Below are positions 26,000 through 35,070 of a stretch of 64,000 nucleotides of DNA, piece after piece. Positions within the stretch are counted from its first letter, which is position 1; each line of letters starts with the position of its first letter. The DNA lies in assembly GCA_016124675.1 (NCBI GenBank), contig WGNG01000017.1:1-64000 (forward strand), given 5' to 3'. A program made the position numbers and the translations under genes. The stretch is from Alphaproteobacteria bacterium (GTDB lineage Bacteria; Pseudomonadota; Alphaproteobacteria; Caulobacterales; Maricaulaceae). The notes under the pieces are model-generated. The model saw only the letters and a program-made list of their open reading frames with translations. It was not told the origin of the DNA and ran no database searches.

Positions 26000-27475
26000 T
26001 CATGCCTCGTAATGGTCGCGCACCAGCCGGTCGAGCAGGCGCACGCCAAACCCCGTCCCGAAGGTCGGCAGGCGCGGGTCCTTGGCGCCGGAATGCATGC
26101 CGGTTCCCGCGATGTCGATATGACACCAGGGGACATTGTTGGTGTAGCGCTTGAGGAACTGGGCCGCCGTGATGGAGCCTGCGAGGCGCCCCTGCCCGAT
26201 ATTCTTCATGTCCGCGATATCGCTATCGATCTGGCGGTCATATTCAGGTCCCAGCGGCAGGCGCCACACGCCCTCGTCGGACGCCTTGCCGGCCTTGAAC
26301 AGCTGGTCGGCCAGCCGGTCGTCATTGGAGAAGATGCCCGCGTGCTCGTGGCCGAGCGCAATGAGGATCGCGCCGGTGAGCGTGGCGAGGTCGACCATGA
26401 ATTTGGGCTTGAATTCCTGCTGGGTGTACCAGAGCGCGTCAGCCAGAACGAGGCGGCCCTCAGCGTCGGTATTGAGGATTTCAATCGTCTGACCCGACAT
26501 GGAGGTGACGATGTCGCCGGGGCGCTGCGCCTTGGCGTCCGGCATGTTCTCCACAAGGCCGATGACGCCGATGACATTGGCTTTCGCCTTGCGGCCGGCC
26601 AGAGCGGTCAGAAGGCCGACCACAGCGGCCGAGCCGCCCATATCGCCCTTCATCTCGTCCATCTTCTCGCCCGGTTTCAGCGAGATGCCCCCGGTGTCGA
26701 AGGTGACGCCCTTGCCCACGAAAGCGATCGGCTGATCGCCTTCCTTGCCGCCCATCCATTTCAAGATGATGAACTGTGATTCCTGGGCGGAGCCCTGGCC
26801 GACGCCCAGGAGGGCGTTCATGCCGAGCTTCTTCATCTCCGCCTCGCCCAGCACCTGGATTTCGAGGCCGAGCTTTTCGAGCTTCTTGACGCGGCGGGCG
26901 TATTGTTCCGGCCCGAGATAATTGGGCGCCTCGTTGACGAGGTCGCGGGCCAGCTCGACGCCATCGCCGACAGGCTCCCAGTCCTTCCAGATCTTCTTGG
27001 CGGCCTTGGCGTCGGTCACCACGATCTCGACCGTGTGGAGGGACGGCTTCTTGTCGTCGGACAGGCGGGTGCGGTATTTGTCAAAGCGGTAAGCGGCCAT
27101 GCGGGCGCCGAGGCCTGCGCGCGCAGAGCCTTCGAGGTCCGCCACGCCGTCGAGACGCAGCGACAGCACTTCAGCGCCGGTGGTCAGCAGGCTCTTGACC
27201 ACGCCGGCTGCGGCGAGCTCCAGCGCGTTGCCGTTGAGCGCCTTCTTCTCGCCGAGGCCGAACAGGACGATGCGCGAGGCCTGCATGCCGGCGGGCGAGG
27301 TCAGGGTGAGCGTCTGGCCGGGCGCGCCCGTGAAGCGCGAGGACTTGAGCGCGCGGGTGATCGCGCCGCCCGATTCGCCATCGAGCGCCCTGGCGGCGTC
27401 CGAGAGGGCCGAGCCGCTGTAAACCGGCGCCGCGATCGCGTCGCCCGTGGCGGTGTCATTGAACTTGATCTTCAT
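26000..27475 (-). CDS. pepA: Leucyl aminopeptidase
   Basis: A 491-aa M17 metallo-aminopeptidase that removes N-terminal residues from peptides; some relatives also bind DNA. The two-metal catalytic centre is in FVGKGVTFDTGGISLKPG, MKGDMGGSAAV and the signature NTDAEGRLVLADAL. The ATG at 27475 is preceded by AAGGAA. An in-frame start at 27538 lacks a good ribosome binding site and adds residues not seen in the family. It begins the leftward unit pepA-holC-I78 and is divergent from lptF. Confidence 0.96.
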   Translation of the reverse strand: MKIKFNDTATGDAIAAPVYSGSALSDAARALDGESGGAITRALKSSRFTGAPGQTLTLTSPAGMQASRIVLFGLGEKKALNGNALELAAAGVVKSLLTTGAEVLSLRLDGVADLEGSARAGLGARMAAYRFDKYRTRLSDDKKPSLHTVEIVVTDAKAAKKIWKDWEPVGDGVELARDLVNEAPNYLGPEQYARRVKKLEKLGLEIQVLGEAEMKKLGMNALLGVGQGSAQESQFIILKWMGGKEGDQPIAFVGKGVTFDTGGISLKPGEKMDEMKGDMGGSAAVVGLLTALAGRKAKANVIGVIGLVENMPDAKAQRPGDIVTSMSGQTIEILNTDAEGRLVLADALWYTQQEFKPKFMVDLATLTGAILIALGHEHAGIFSNDDRLADQLFKAGKASDEGVWRLPLGPEYDRQIDSDIADMKNIGQGRLAGSITAAQFLKRYTNNVPWCHIDIAGTGMHSGAKDPRLPTFGTGFGVRLLDRLVRDHYEA

Positions 27476-27629
27476 GGAGTTCCTTTCGGCAGCCGAATCG
27501 CGCGCAGGAGCCCGTCCCGCAGCGCATGAACGTAACACGTCTGCGCCAGTGGTATCGCATCGCGCGCCGGGTTAGAAGACGGGGTCTTCATACCGTCCCT
27601 TCCCGCCCCGTGTCCCCTGAGTCGGCCCC

Positions 27630-28748
27630 ATGACCCTGTTTCAGCGATATGCGTTCCGACAGGCGCTCTGGCCCTTCCTGGGGGCGATCGCGGCGCTGGG
27701 CGGACTGGCGGCCCTGACCCAGTCGCTGTCCAATCTCGACCTGATCGCCGACCAGCGCGAGACGGCGTTGCGGCTGGTCTGGATCACGCTGCTGGCCCTG
27801 CCACAGATCATAGCGCTGCTGATCCCCATCGCCGTCTTCATCGCCTGCGCCATGGCGCTCAACAGGCTCAATGGCGATTCGGAGCTGATTGTCGGCGCTG
27901 CAGCCGGGATGAGCCGGCGCCAGCGGCTGACGCCGTTCCTGCGGCTCGCCGCCTATGCGGTGCTGATCAATCTGGTCATCAATTTGTTTGTCCAGCCGGC
28001 GAGCTTCCGGCAATTGCGCGAGCAGGTGTTTGAAATCCGTACCGACATCGCCGCGAGCCTGATGCGTCCGGGCGAGTTTGTCTCCATGGGCGACGGGGTC
28101 AGCTTCTACACCCGCGAGATCGGCCTCGATCAGGTGCTGCACGGCGTGTTCATCGAGGACCGGCGCGGCGCCTCGCCAACCGCGTATGCGGCGCGGCGCG
28201 CCATCATCGCCCGCAGCGATCGCGGCCCTGTCATGCTGCTGGAGGACGGCGTGCTGACCCAGCTGGACGAATCCGGCACGCTGGCGAGCCTGACCTTTGA
28301 CCGCTACGAATTTGAACTTGGCGCCTTCATCGACACCTCGTCGGCGTTCTTTTTCAAGGAAAGCGACCGTTACCTGCCCGAACTGCTCAATCCCACGGCC
28401 GCCGACAGGGCGCGCGCGCGTGTGGCGGAGGATCTGGCGGCCGAAGGACATTACCGGCTGTCCTCGCCGCTCTACAGCCTGGCGTTCGCGCTCATCGCCG
28501 CAGCGGCGTTCCTGTCGGTGGAGCACCGGCGCACGGGCTATATGCGCTTCATCCTCATCGCCGGGGCCGGCGCGCTCCTGTTGCGCCTTGTCGGTTTTGC
28601 GGTGCAGGCGGGCGCCTCCAACAATCCGGACCTCAATATCGCGCAATACGCCGTGCCGCTCCTCGGCGCCGCCGCCGCGCTCTGGCTGATCGCGCGACCG
28701 ACGCGCAAGACGGGCGCGGCCCGGCGCCAGGCGGAGGCGGCGGCATGA
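27630..28748 (+). CDS. lptF: LPS export ABC transporter permease LptF
   Basis: A 372-aa inner-membrane permease of the YjgP/YjgQ family. With LptG and LptB2 it extracts LPS from the inner membrane and pushes it along the LptC-A-D bridge. It has three N-terminal and three C-terminal membrane helices around a periplasmic beta-jellyroll (about residues 130-270). LNRLNGDSELIVGAAAGMSR is the coupling-helix region. Its stop overlaps the lptG start (ATGA). Confidence 0.95.
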   Translation: MTLFQRYAFRQALWPFLGAIAALGGLAALTQSLSNLDLIADQRETALRLVWITLLALPQIIALLIPIAVFIACAMALNRLNGDSELIVGAAAGMSRRQRLTPFLRLAAYAVLINLVINLFVQPASFRQLREQVFEIRTDIAASLMRPGEFVSMGDGVSFYTREIGLDQVLHGVFIEDRRGASPTAYAARRAIIARSDRGPVMLLEDGVLTQLDESGTLASLTFDRYEFELGAFIDTSSAFFFKESDRYLPELLNPTAADRARARVAEDLAAEGHYRLSSPLYSLAFALIAAAAFLSVEHRRTGYMRFILIAGAGALLLRLVGFAVQAGASNNPDLNIAQYAVPLLGAAAALWLIARPTRKTGAARRQAEAAA

Positions 28749-29845
28749 TCCCCACCCGGCTGACGCGTTACATTTTCTGGCAGACCCTGATCGGGATCAT
28801 CGGGGCGGCCTGCGTGATCATCGCGGTCATCGTGCTGATCGATTTCGTCGAGACATCGCGCGACATCTCGCGGCGCGCCGATATCGGCGCGCTGCAGGCG
28901 CTGGAGCTGACCCTTCTGAAAACGCCGCTTCTGGTTCAGGACACGCTGGCCTTCATCGTGCTGTTCGGCGTGCTGTTCACCTTCTTCCGCCTCAACCGCC
29001 GCAGCGAGCTGATCGTAATGCGCGCGTCGGGGTATTCGGCCTGGCGCATTCTGGCGCCGGCGGGCGTCCTGACGGTGCTGGCGGGCCTGCTCGGGGCGGC
29101 TGTACTCAACCCGCTGAGCGCTGCGGCCAACGCCAGGTTCGAGACGCTGCGCGCCAGCTATGTCGATGCAAGCGCAGCAGAGCGCGCGGCGCCGGCGCGC
29201 CTCTGGCTGCGCGAGACGTCGGCGGGCGGTTTCATCGTGATCGGCGCAGACGGTCTGGATCCCGACGCGGCGACCCTGCGCGACCCGGTATTCCGCTTTT
29301 ACGCCGAGGGCAGCGACGGCATTCCGCGGCTTGAGCGCACGCTGATGGCGTCCAGCGCCGAGCTGCGCGGCGGGTTCTGGAGTCTGACAGGCGCGACGGA
29401 GGCCCTGCCGGGCGACCCGCTGCAGACACTGGGCGACGTCTCCCTGCCCACGCGGATCGGCGGGCAGGCGCTGTTTGAACGGGTGCGCACGCCCGGCGGG
29501 GTGTCGTTCTGGCGCCTGCCGTCGGTGATCGAGTCAGCGCGCGGCGCCGGGCTGTCCAGCCGCCCGTACGAGCTGCGCTGGCAGAGCCTGCTGGCCCAGC
29601 CGCTGCTGCTGTTTGCAGCGGCGCTGCTGGCGATCACCGCCACCTTGCGGCTGCACCGCCTGGGCGGCGCGGCCGGCTTCGCCGCCGCCGGAGCGGGGGT
29701 GGGATTCTTATTGTATTTCTTTCAGGAGCTCTTGCTGGGCCTCGGTTCGGCAGGCACGCTTGATCCTGTCACGGCGTCATGGACAGCACCCTTGCTGTTC
29801 ACACTGGCGGGGCTGTTTTTCCTCGCCTCCACCGAGGACGGCTGA
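28745..29845 (+). CDS. lptG: LPS export ABC transporter permease LptG
   Basis: A 366-aa paralogue of LptF with the same six-helix plus periplasmic jellyroll design. The coupling region is FFRLNRRSELIVMRASGYSAWRIL. The C-terminal helices include GFAAAGAGVGFLLYFFQELLLGLG. LptF and LptG form the membrane heterodimer for LPS export. In many Alphaproteobacteria lptD comes next; here surA follows after 76 bases and lptD is absent. Confidence 0.95.
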   Translation: MIPTRLTRYIFWQTLIGIIGAACVIIAVIVLIDFVETSRDISRRADIGALQALELTLLKTPLLVQDTLAFIVLFGVLFTFFRLNRRSELIVMRASGYSAWRILAPAGVLTVLAGLLGAAVLNPLSAAANARFETLRASYVDASAAERAAPARLWLRETSAGGFIVIGADGLDPDAATLRDPVFRFYAEGSDGIPRLERTLMASSAELRGGFWSLTGATEALPGDPLQTLGDVSLPTRIGGQALFERVRTPGGVSFWRLPSVIESARGAGLSSRPYELRWQSLLAQPLLLFAAALLAITATLRLHRLGGAAGFAAAGAGVGFLLYFFQELLLGLGSAGTLDPVTASWTAPLLFTLAGLFFLASTEDG

Positions 29846-29921
29846 GCTGCAGCGTCCCGCGATTGCACCTGCGCGCGCAATGGGTATCTTGCGCCGGAGG
29901 CCAAACAGGGTGGTGAACCGT

Positions 29922-31175
29922 ATGCTTCTGAGCCGATTTCTGCGTCTGGGCGTACTGATCGTGGCGCTGGCGATGGCCGCGCCCGCCGCCCGTGCGCAGA
30001 TGGTCGAGGGGATAGCCGCCGTCGTCAATGACGAGCCGATCACCACGCTGGACGTGCGCGACCGCATGCGTCTCATCCTGTTTTCAGCCGGCGTCCAGCC
30101 GACCGAAGAGATCATGGGCCAGGTTCTGGATCAGGCGCTGCGCGGGCTGATCGAGGAAAGCATCCAGCTGCAGACCGCCGCCGAATTCGAGCTGGTGGTC
30201 GAAGAAGAAGAAATCGACAACGCGCTCTCCAACCTCGCCCAGTCCAGCGGTGAATCGCTTGAAGTGCTGCAGCGCGATCTGGAGATGGCCGGCGTTCCGG
30301 TCGAGACGCTGCGCCGCCAGGTGCGCGCCGAGATCGCCTGGCAGATCCTGACCAGCGGCCGGTTCCGTCCGCGCATCCGCGTGTCCGACCAGCAGATCGA
30401 GGTCGCGATGGAGCGCCTGGTCGCCTCGGCCCAGCAGCAGCAATTCCGCATGCTCGAAATCCTCATCGAGGCGCCCACCGGCGCGGGCGGCGAAGAGCGG
30501 GCGCTGGAGACGGTGCGCACGATTTACAGCCTCATCGAAGCCGAGCAGACGCCCCTGCAGGCGGTCGCGCAGCAATTCTCCGCCGCGCCGAGCGCGGCCG
30601 TGGGCGGGGATACCGGCTATGTCACGGCGGCGTCCATGCGTCCCCAGGTGCTGGAAGTCGCACAGCAAATGCCGCCGGGCTCCATCTCCAACCCCATCCG
30701 GGTGCCGGGCGGGTACATGATCATCGCCCTGATCGACCGGCGCGACGGACGGGTCGTAGAGCAGCTGAGCCTGTTTCAGGCGACCGTTCCCAATTCACGC
30801 ATCACCGACGCCTCCCGTCCGGCGATGACGCGTGCTGCGGCCAGTTTGCGCGGGTGTGATGATGTCTCGGGGGCCATGTCGGGCGTGGAGGGCGTGATCG
30901 TCTCCAATCTGGGCGCCGTGGCGGTCAACGCGCTGGTGCCACAAATCCGCGACGCGGTGTCAGGCCTTCAGCCGGGCCAGGCGACGGGCGTGCTGGAGAC
31001 CGGCGCGGGCCTGCAGGTGTTCGTGCTGTGCGGCCGCGAGCTGACCGGGCCCGGCGTGCCGACCACGCAGGAAATCGAGCGCCAGCTGATCGACCAGCAG
31101 CTCGGGCTTCTGGGCCGGCGCTGGCTGCGCGATCTGCGCCGCGAAGCGACGGTCGATATCCGCGACATTCAGTGA
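29922..31175 (+). CDS. surA: SurA-like periplasmic peptidyl-prolyl isomerase chaperone
   Basis: A 417-aa exported chaperone for outer-membrane proteins. The signal peptide ends ARA (near residue 27), followed by a SurA N-terminal domain (VNDEPITTLDVRDRMRLI onward) and a parvulin-type PPIC domain (about residues 170-270). A divergent second domain follows. The start is uncertain: the ATG at 29922 leaves a normal signal peptide, but in-frame GTG codons at 29910 and 29913 with GGAGG at 29896-29900 are alternatives. Its TGA overlaps the GTG start of pdxA. Confidence 0.88.
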   Translation: MLLSRFLRLGVLIVALAMAAPAARAQMVEGIAAVVNDEPITTLDVRDRMRLILFSAGVQPTEEIMGQVLDQALRGLIEESIQLQTAAEFELVVEEEEIDNALSNLAQSSGESLEVLQRDLEMAGVPVETLRRQVRAEIAWQILTSGRFRPRIRVSDQQIEVAMERLVASAQQQQFRMLEILIEAPTGAGGEERALETVRTIYSLIEAEQTPLQAVAQQFSAAPSAAVGGDTGYVTAASMRPQVLEVAQQMPPGSISNPIRVPGGYMIIALIDRRDGRVVEQLSLFQATVPNSRITDASRPAMTRAAASLRGCDDVSGAMSGVEGVIVSNLGAVAVNALVPQIRDAVSGLQPGQATGVLETGAGLQVFVLCGRELTGPGVPTTQEIERQLIDQQLGLLGRRWLRDLRREATVDIRDIQ

Positions 31176-32173
31176 GCGCCGCCCCGCTCGCGCTGACCCT
31201 AGGCGACCCCGACGGGATCGGGCCGGAGATCGCGCTCAAGGCCTGGCGGGCGCTGCGCGACACCGGTCCGTGCTTTGCGCTGGCCGCTGATCCCGAACAC
31301 GCCTTCATGGCCGCGCACAAGCTCGACCTGCCGCGCCCTGAACCGGTCGCGCACTGGGCTGACGCCGCGAGCGTGTTTGCCGACGCCCTGCCCCTCATCG
31401 CCCTGCCCGCAGCGGCCGGAGCGCGCGCCGCGCTCGCCTCCATCGAGGCGGGCGTGGCGGCGGTGTTGTCGGGCGCCGCCAGCGCGCTCGTCACCAGCCC
31501 GGTCTCCAAGGCGCGCCTGTACGAGGCCGGCTTCCGCTTCCCCGGACATACCGAGTATCTGGCCGAGCTCACGGCGCAGGCGCCCGTGATCGGCCCGCGC
31601 GGGCCGGTGATGATGCTGGCAGGCGGCGGGCTGCGCTGCGCGCTGGTGACCATTCACCGCCCCTTGCGCGACGCCATCGATGCGCTGACGCCGGAGCTGG
31701 TCGCGGGCGCGGCGCGCATCACGGCCCATGCCCTCAAGCACGATTTCGCCATTGCACGTCCGCGTCTGGCGCTGGCGGGGCTGAACCCGCACGCCGGCGA
31801 AGGCGGCGCGCTGGGGCGCGAGGAGATCGACATCCTGGCGCCCGCGCTGGGCGCGCTGCGCGCCGAAGGCGTGGACATCGCCGGCCCCCTGCCGCCCGAC
31901 ACGATGTTTCATGAGGACGCGCGCGCACGCTATGACGCTGCGGTCTGCCTTTATCATGATCAGGGCCTCATCCCGGTGAAGACGCTGGATTTTCATGGCG
32001 GGGTGAATGTCACGCTGGGCCTGCCCATCGTGCGCACCAGCCCGGACCATGGCACGGCCTTCGACATCTCTGGCCAGGGCGTCGCGCGCCCGGACAGCCT
32101 GATCGCCGCCCTGCGGCTGGCGTCCGACATGGCCGCCTGCCGCGCCGCAGCCCAGACCGGCGCGCAGTCATGA
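31172..32173 (+). CDS. pdxA: 4-hydroxythreonine-4-phosphate dehydrogenase
   Basis: A 333-aa zinc-dependent dehydrogenase of DXP-dependent pyridoxal phosphate synthesis. Motifs are LTLGDPDGIGPEIALKA, TSPVSKARLYEAGFRFPGHTEYLAEL with a metal-binding His, LNPHAGEGG, YHDQGLIPVK and TSPDHGTAFDISG. It begins with GTG overlapping the surA stop (GTGA), and its own stop overlaps rsmA. The surA-pdxA-rsmA order is the same as in E. coli. Confidence 0.95.
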   Translation: MSAAPLALTLGDPDGIGPEIALKAWRALRDTGPCFALAADPEHAFMAAHKLDLPRPEPVAHWADAASVFADALPLIALPAAAGARAALASIEAGVAAVLSGAASALVTSPVSKARLYEAGFRFPGHTEYLAELTAQAPVIGPRGPVMMLAGGGLRCALVTIHRPLRDAIDALTPELVAGAARITAHALKHDFAIARPRLALAGLNPHAGEGGALGREEIDILAPALGALRAEGVDIAGPLPPDTMFHEDARARYDAAVCLYHDQGLIPVKTLDFHGGVNVTLGLPIVRTSPDHGTAFDISGQGVARPDSLIAALRLASDMAACRAAAQTGAQS

Positions 32174-33045
32174 GCCTCGACGCCCTGCCGCCCCTGCGCG
32201 AGGTGATCGCGCGCCACGGGCTCGGCGCCGACAAGCGCTTCGGCCAGCATTATCTGCTGGACCTGAACCTGACAGCCAAGATTGCGCGCCTGTGCGGCGA
32301 CATGACGGGACATGAGGTCATCGAGGTCGGCCCCGGCCCCGGCGGCCTCACCCGCGCCTTGCTGGCGGCCGGGGCGCCCAGGCTGACCGTGATCGAACGG
32401 GATGCGCGCTTTCTGCCGGCGCTGGAGGAAATCGGGTCCGCCGCGCCCGGCCGGCTGCAGGTGATACAGGCGGATGCGCTGGGCGCTGATGAGGCCGGTC
32501 TGGTCAGCGGCCCCGCCCTGCTCGCCTCCAACCTGCCCTATAATGTCGGGACGGCCCTTCTGATCAAATGGCTCGAAGCCACGCCGCCCTGGTGGGCGCG
32601 CCTGGTGCTGATGTTCCAAAAGGAGGTCGCCGAGCGGGTCGTGGCCGAGCCGGGCGAAGAGGCGTATGGACGCCTCGCCATCCTGGTCACATCGGTCGCG
32701 CGGGCGCGCTATGCGTTCACCGTGCCAGCGCGCGCCTTCACGCCGCCGCCGAAGGTGGACAGCGCGGTGGTGGTGCTGGAGCCGCTTGCCGAGGCAGAGC
32801 GGTTTGGTGATCTGGAAGCCTTGCGCATCGTCACCGAGAGCGCCTTCGGCCAGCGGCGCAAGACCTTGCGCCGATCCCTCGCCCAGGCGGCCGCGCGCAA
32901 GGGCCTGTCCGCCGAGGCGCTGCTGGAGGCTGCGGACATTGATCCGGGTGCCCGGGCGGAGACGATACCGCCTGCGGGGTTCATGCGGCTGGCGTCGGCC
33001 TGGCGCTCAATGCGTCCGACGGGCGGGCAGCAACCGGACATTTGA
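32170..33045 (+). CDS. rsmA: 16S rRNA (adenine1518/1519-N6) dimethyltransferase
   Basis: A 291-aa SAM-dependent enzyme (KsgA) that dimethylates two adjacent adenines near the 3' end of 16S rRNA late in small-subunit assembly. Motifs are RFGQHYLLD, the SAM loop EVGPGPGGLTRALL, VIERD, QADAL and catalytic NLPYNV. A C-terminal helical domain carries FGQRRKTLRRSL. Loss in other bacteria gives kasugamycin resistance. It ends the lptF-to-rsmA block. Confidence 0.96.
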   Translation: MSLDALPPLREVIARHGLGADKRFGQHYLLDLNLTAKIARLCGDMTGHEVIEVGPGPGGLTRALLAAGAPRLTVIERDARFLPALEEIGSAAPGRLQVIQADALGADEAGLVSGPALLASNLPYNVGTALLIKWLEATPPWWARLVLMFQKEVAERVVAEPGEEAYGRLAILVTSVARARYAFTVPARAFTPPPKVDSAVVVLEPLAEAERFGDLEALRIVTESAFGQRRKTLRRSLAQAAARKGLSAEALLEAADIDPGARAETIPPAGFMRLASAWRSMRPTGGQQPDI

Positions 33046-33093
33046 GCGAATCAGGTCAGGCCGCGCTATACTGACGGCTCAAGTGAGGGATTC

Positions 33094-34473
33094 ATGGCGC
33101 GCGCAGAGACCGTTTATGTCTGTCAGTCCTGCGGCGCCGTGCACGCCAAATGGGCCGGCCGCTGCGACGCCTGCGGCGCATGGAACTCGCTGGTTGAAGA
33201 AGCCTCGTCGAGTGCGCCCATGGGCGGCGGCGCCAAGGCCGCGCCCGCCCGCTCCAGCCGGCGCCCGAAGCTGGAGCTGGTGGACCTGGGCAGCGAGACG
33301 CCCGATCCGCCGCGTCTGGTGACGGGCATCAACGAGCTCGACCGGGTGGCGGGCGGCGGGCTGGTTCCCGGCTCGGCGATCCTGGTGGGCGGCGATCCGG
33401 GGATCGGCAAATCGACCCTGCTGCTGCAGGCGGCTGCGCGCCTGGCGTCATCGGGTGCGTCCACGGTGTACATTTCGGGCGAAGAAGCTGCAGGCCAGGT
33501 GCGCCGGCGCGCACGCAGGCTGGGGCTCGCCGATTCGCCGGTGCGCCTCGCCGCAGAAACCTCTCTGGAAGTGATCCTGGACGGTCTGCGCAAGGAGAGC
33601 CCCGATGTCGCGGTGCTCGACTCGATCCAGACGCTCTGGTCTGACCAGCTGGCCGCTGCGCCGGGCACGGTGGCCCAGGTGCGCGCCTGCGCCCAGGAGC
33701 TGGTGCGCTTCGCCAAGAAGCGCAACACGGTGGTGGTTCTGGTCGGGCACGTGACCAAGGATGGCCAGATCGCGGGCCCGCGCGTCGTCGAGCACATGGT
33801 CGACGCGGTGCTCTATTTTGAAGGCGAGCGCACCCACCAGTTCCGCATTCTGCGCGCGGTCAAGAACCGCTTCGGACCGGCTGACGAGATCGGCGTGTTC
33901 GAGATGGCCGAGGCGGGCCTGCAGGAAGTGGCCAATCCGTCAGCCCTGTTCCTCGATGGCCGCGGCGCCCACACGTCGGGCGCGGCGGTGTTCGCCGGCA
34001 TGGAGGGCACGCGCCCTGTGCTGACCGAGATCCAGGCCCTCGTGGCGCCGGCCGCCTTCGGCACGCCGCGCCGGGCGGTGGTGGGCTGGGATTCAGGGCG
34101 CCTCGCCATGGTGCTGGCCGTGCTGGAAGCGCGATGCGGTCTTGGCTTTGGCGGACGTGACGTTTATCTGAACGTCGCGGGCGGATTGAAGATCGCCGAG
34201 CCTGCGGCGGATCTGGCGGTGGCGGCGGCCTTGATCTCATCTTTCCTCGACGCGCCCCTGCCGGGCGATGGCGTGGTGTTTGGCGAGATCGCCCTGTCGG
34301 GCGATGTCCGCCCGGTCGGGCGTACCGAGGCGCGCCTGAAAGAGGCCGCCAAGCTGGGGTTTGGTCGCGCGCTGGCGCCGCAGGGCGCAGACGGCGCCGG
34401 ATTGAAGATTGACAGCGTGGACACCGTTCAGGCGCTCGTGCGCCGGCTCGGCCAGGACGCAGGCCAGGGCTGA
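33094..34473 (+). CDS. radA: DNA repair protein RadA
   Basis: A 459-aa RecA-like ATPase (Sms) that drives branch migration during recombination repair. It has an N-terminal zinc finger CQSCGAVHAKWAGRCDACG (residues 10-28) and Walker A GGDPGIGKST. The family-specific KNRFG motif follows, and the C-terminal Lon-protease-like domain starts near GVFGGRDVYLNVAGG-type sequence (here LGFGGRDVYLNVAGG). It starts a radA-cvpA-purF-SDR run that is common in this class. Confidence 0.96.
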   Translation: MARAETVYVCQSCGAVHAKWAGRCDACGAWNSLVEEASSSAPMGGGAKAAPARSSRRPKLELVDLGSETPDPPRLVTGINELDRVAGGGLVPGSAILVGGDPGIGKSTLLLQAAARLASSGASTVYISGEEAAGQVRRRARRLGLADSPVRLAAETSLEVILDGLRKESPDVAVLDSIQTLWSDQLAAAPGTVAQVRACAQELVRFAKKRNTVVVLVGHVTKDGQIAGPRVVEHMVDAVLYFEGERTHQFRILRAVKNRFGPADEIGVFEMAEAGLQEVANPSALFLDGRGAHTSGAAVFAGMEGTRPVLTEIQALVAPAAFGTPRRAVVGWDSGRLAMVLAVLEARCGLGFGGRDVYLNVAGGLKIAEPAADLAVAAALISSFLDAPLPGDGVVFGEIALSGDVRPVGRTEARLKEAAKLGFGRALAPQGADGAGLKIDSVDTVQALVRRLGQDAGQG

Positions 34474-34487
34474 AGGGGAGTATCGCC

Positions 34488-35069
34488 ATGGACGCCAGCC
34501 TCACCGGATTTGATCTGTTTGCGCTGGTCACCCTGTTCACATCGGGCGTGATGGCGCTGATGCGCGGTTTCGTGCGCGAGGCGCTGACGGTGACGGCCTT
34601 CGTAGCGGCTGCGCTGGCGGCGCTGTGGACGCGCCCCGTCTTCGCCAGCCTGCTGCGCGAGGTGATCACCTCGGACATTCTGGCCAATCTGATCGTCATG
34701 GCGGCAGTTTTCCTGCTCGTCTATCTGGCGGTGAGCTTCATCACCAGCTCCCTCCAGAAGGGGGTGAAGAGCGGCGATGACGTCACTGTGATCGACCGCG
34801 CCGCAGGTTTCGTCTTCGGGCTGGCGCGCGGACTGGTGCTGCTGGGCCTGATGGTTCTGGTGTTCAAGAACACGCTGCCCGGCGCCGAGCCTTCCTGGCT
34901 GGTGCGCTCCCACGCCTACCCGCTGGCGAACGCCACCGCGCAGCTGCTGCAGTCGCTGGCGCCTGAGGGCAGCTGGGCGCGCAGCGGCGCTGCAGACGGA
35001 CCGCAGGACGATGTTGACGAGGACGAGTTGGGGCGCCTTATCGAGCGCACACTCGACGGGAGCCGGTGA
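34488..35069 (+). CDS. cvpA: CvpA family membrane protein
   Basis: A 193-aa inner-membrane protein with four predicted helices in the first 130 residues and a charged C-terminal tail. The family pattern FDLFALVTLFTSGVMALMRGFVREALTV and IDRAAGFVFGLARGLVLLGL is clear. E. coli CvpA is needed for colicin V production and contributes to envelope stress tolerance; it is almost always beside purF, as here. GGGGAG precedes the ATG. Confidence 0.93.
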   Translation: MDASLTGFDLFALVTLFTSGVMALMRGFVREALTVTAFVAAALAALWTRPVFASLLREVITSDILANLIVMAAVFLLVYLAVSFITSSLQKGVKSGDDVTVIDRAAGFVFGLARGLVLLGLMVLVFKNTLPGAEPSWLVRSHAYPLANATAQLLQSLAPEGSWARSGAADGPQDDVDEDELGRLIERTLDGSR

Positions 35070-35070
35070 C

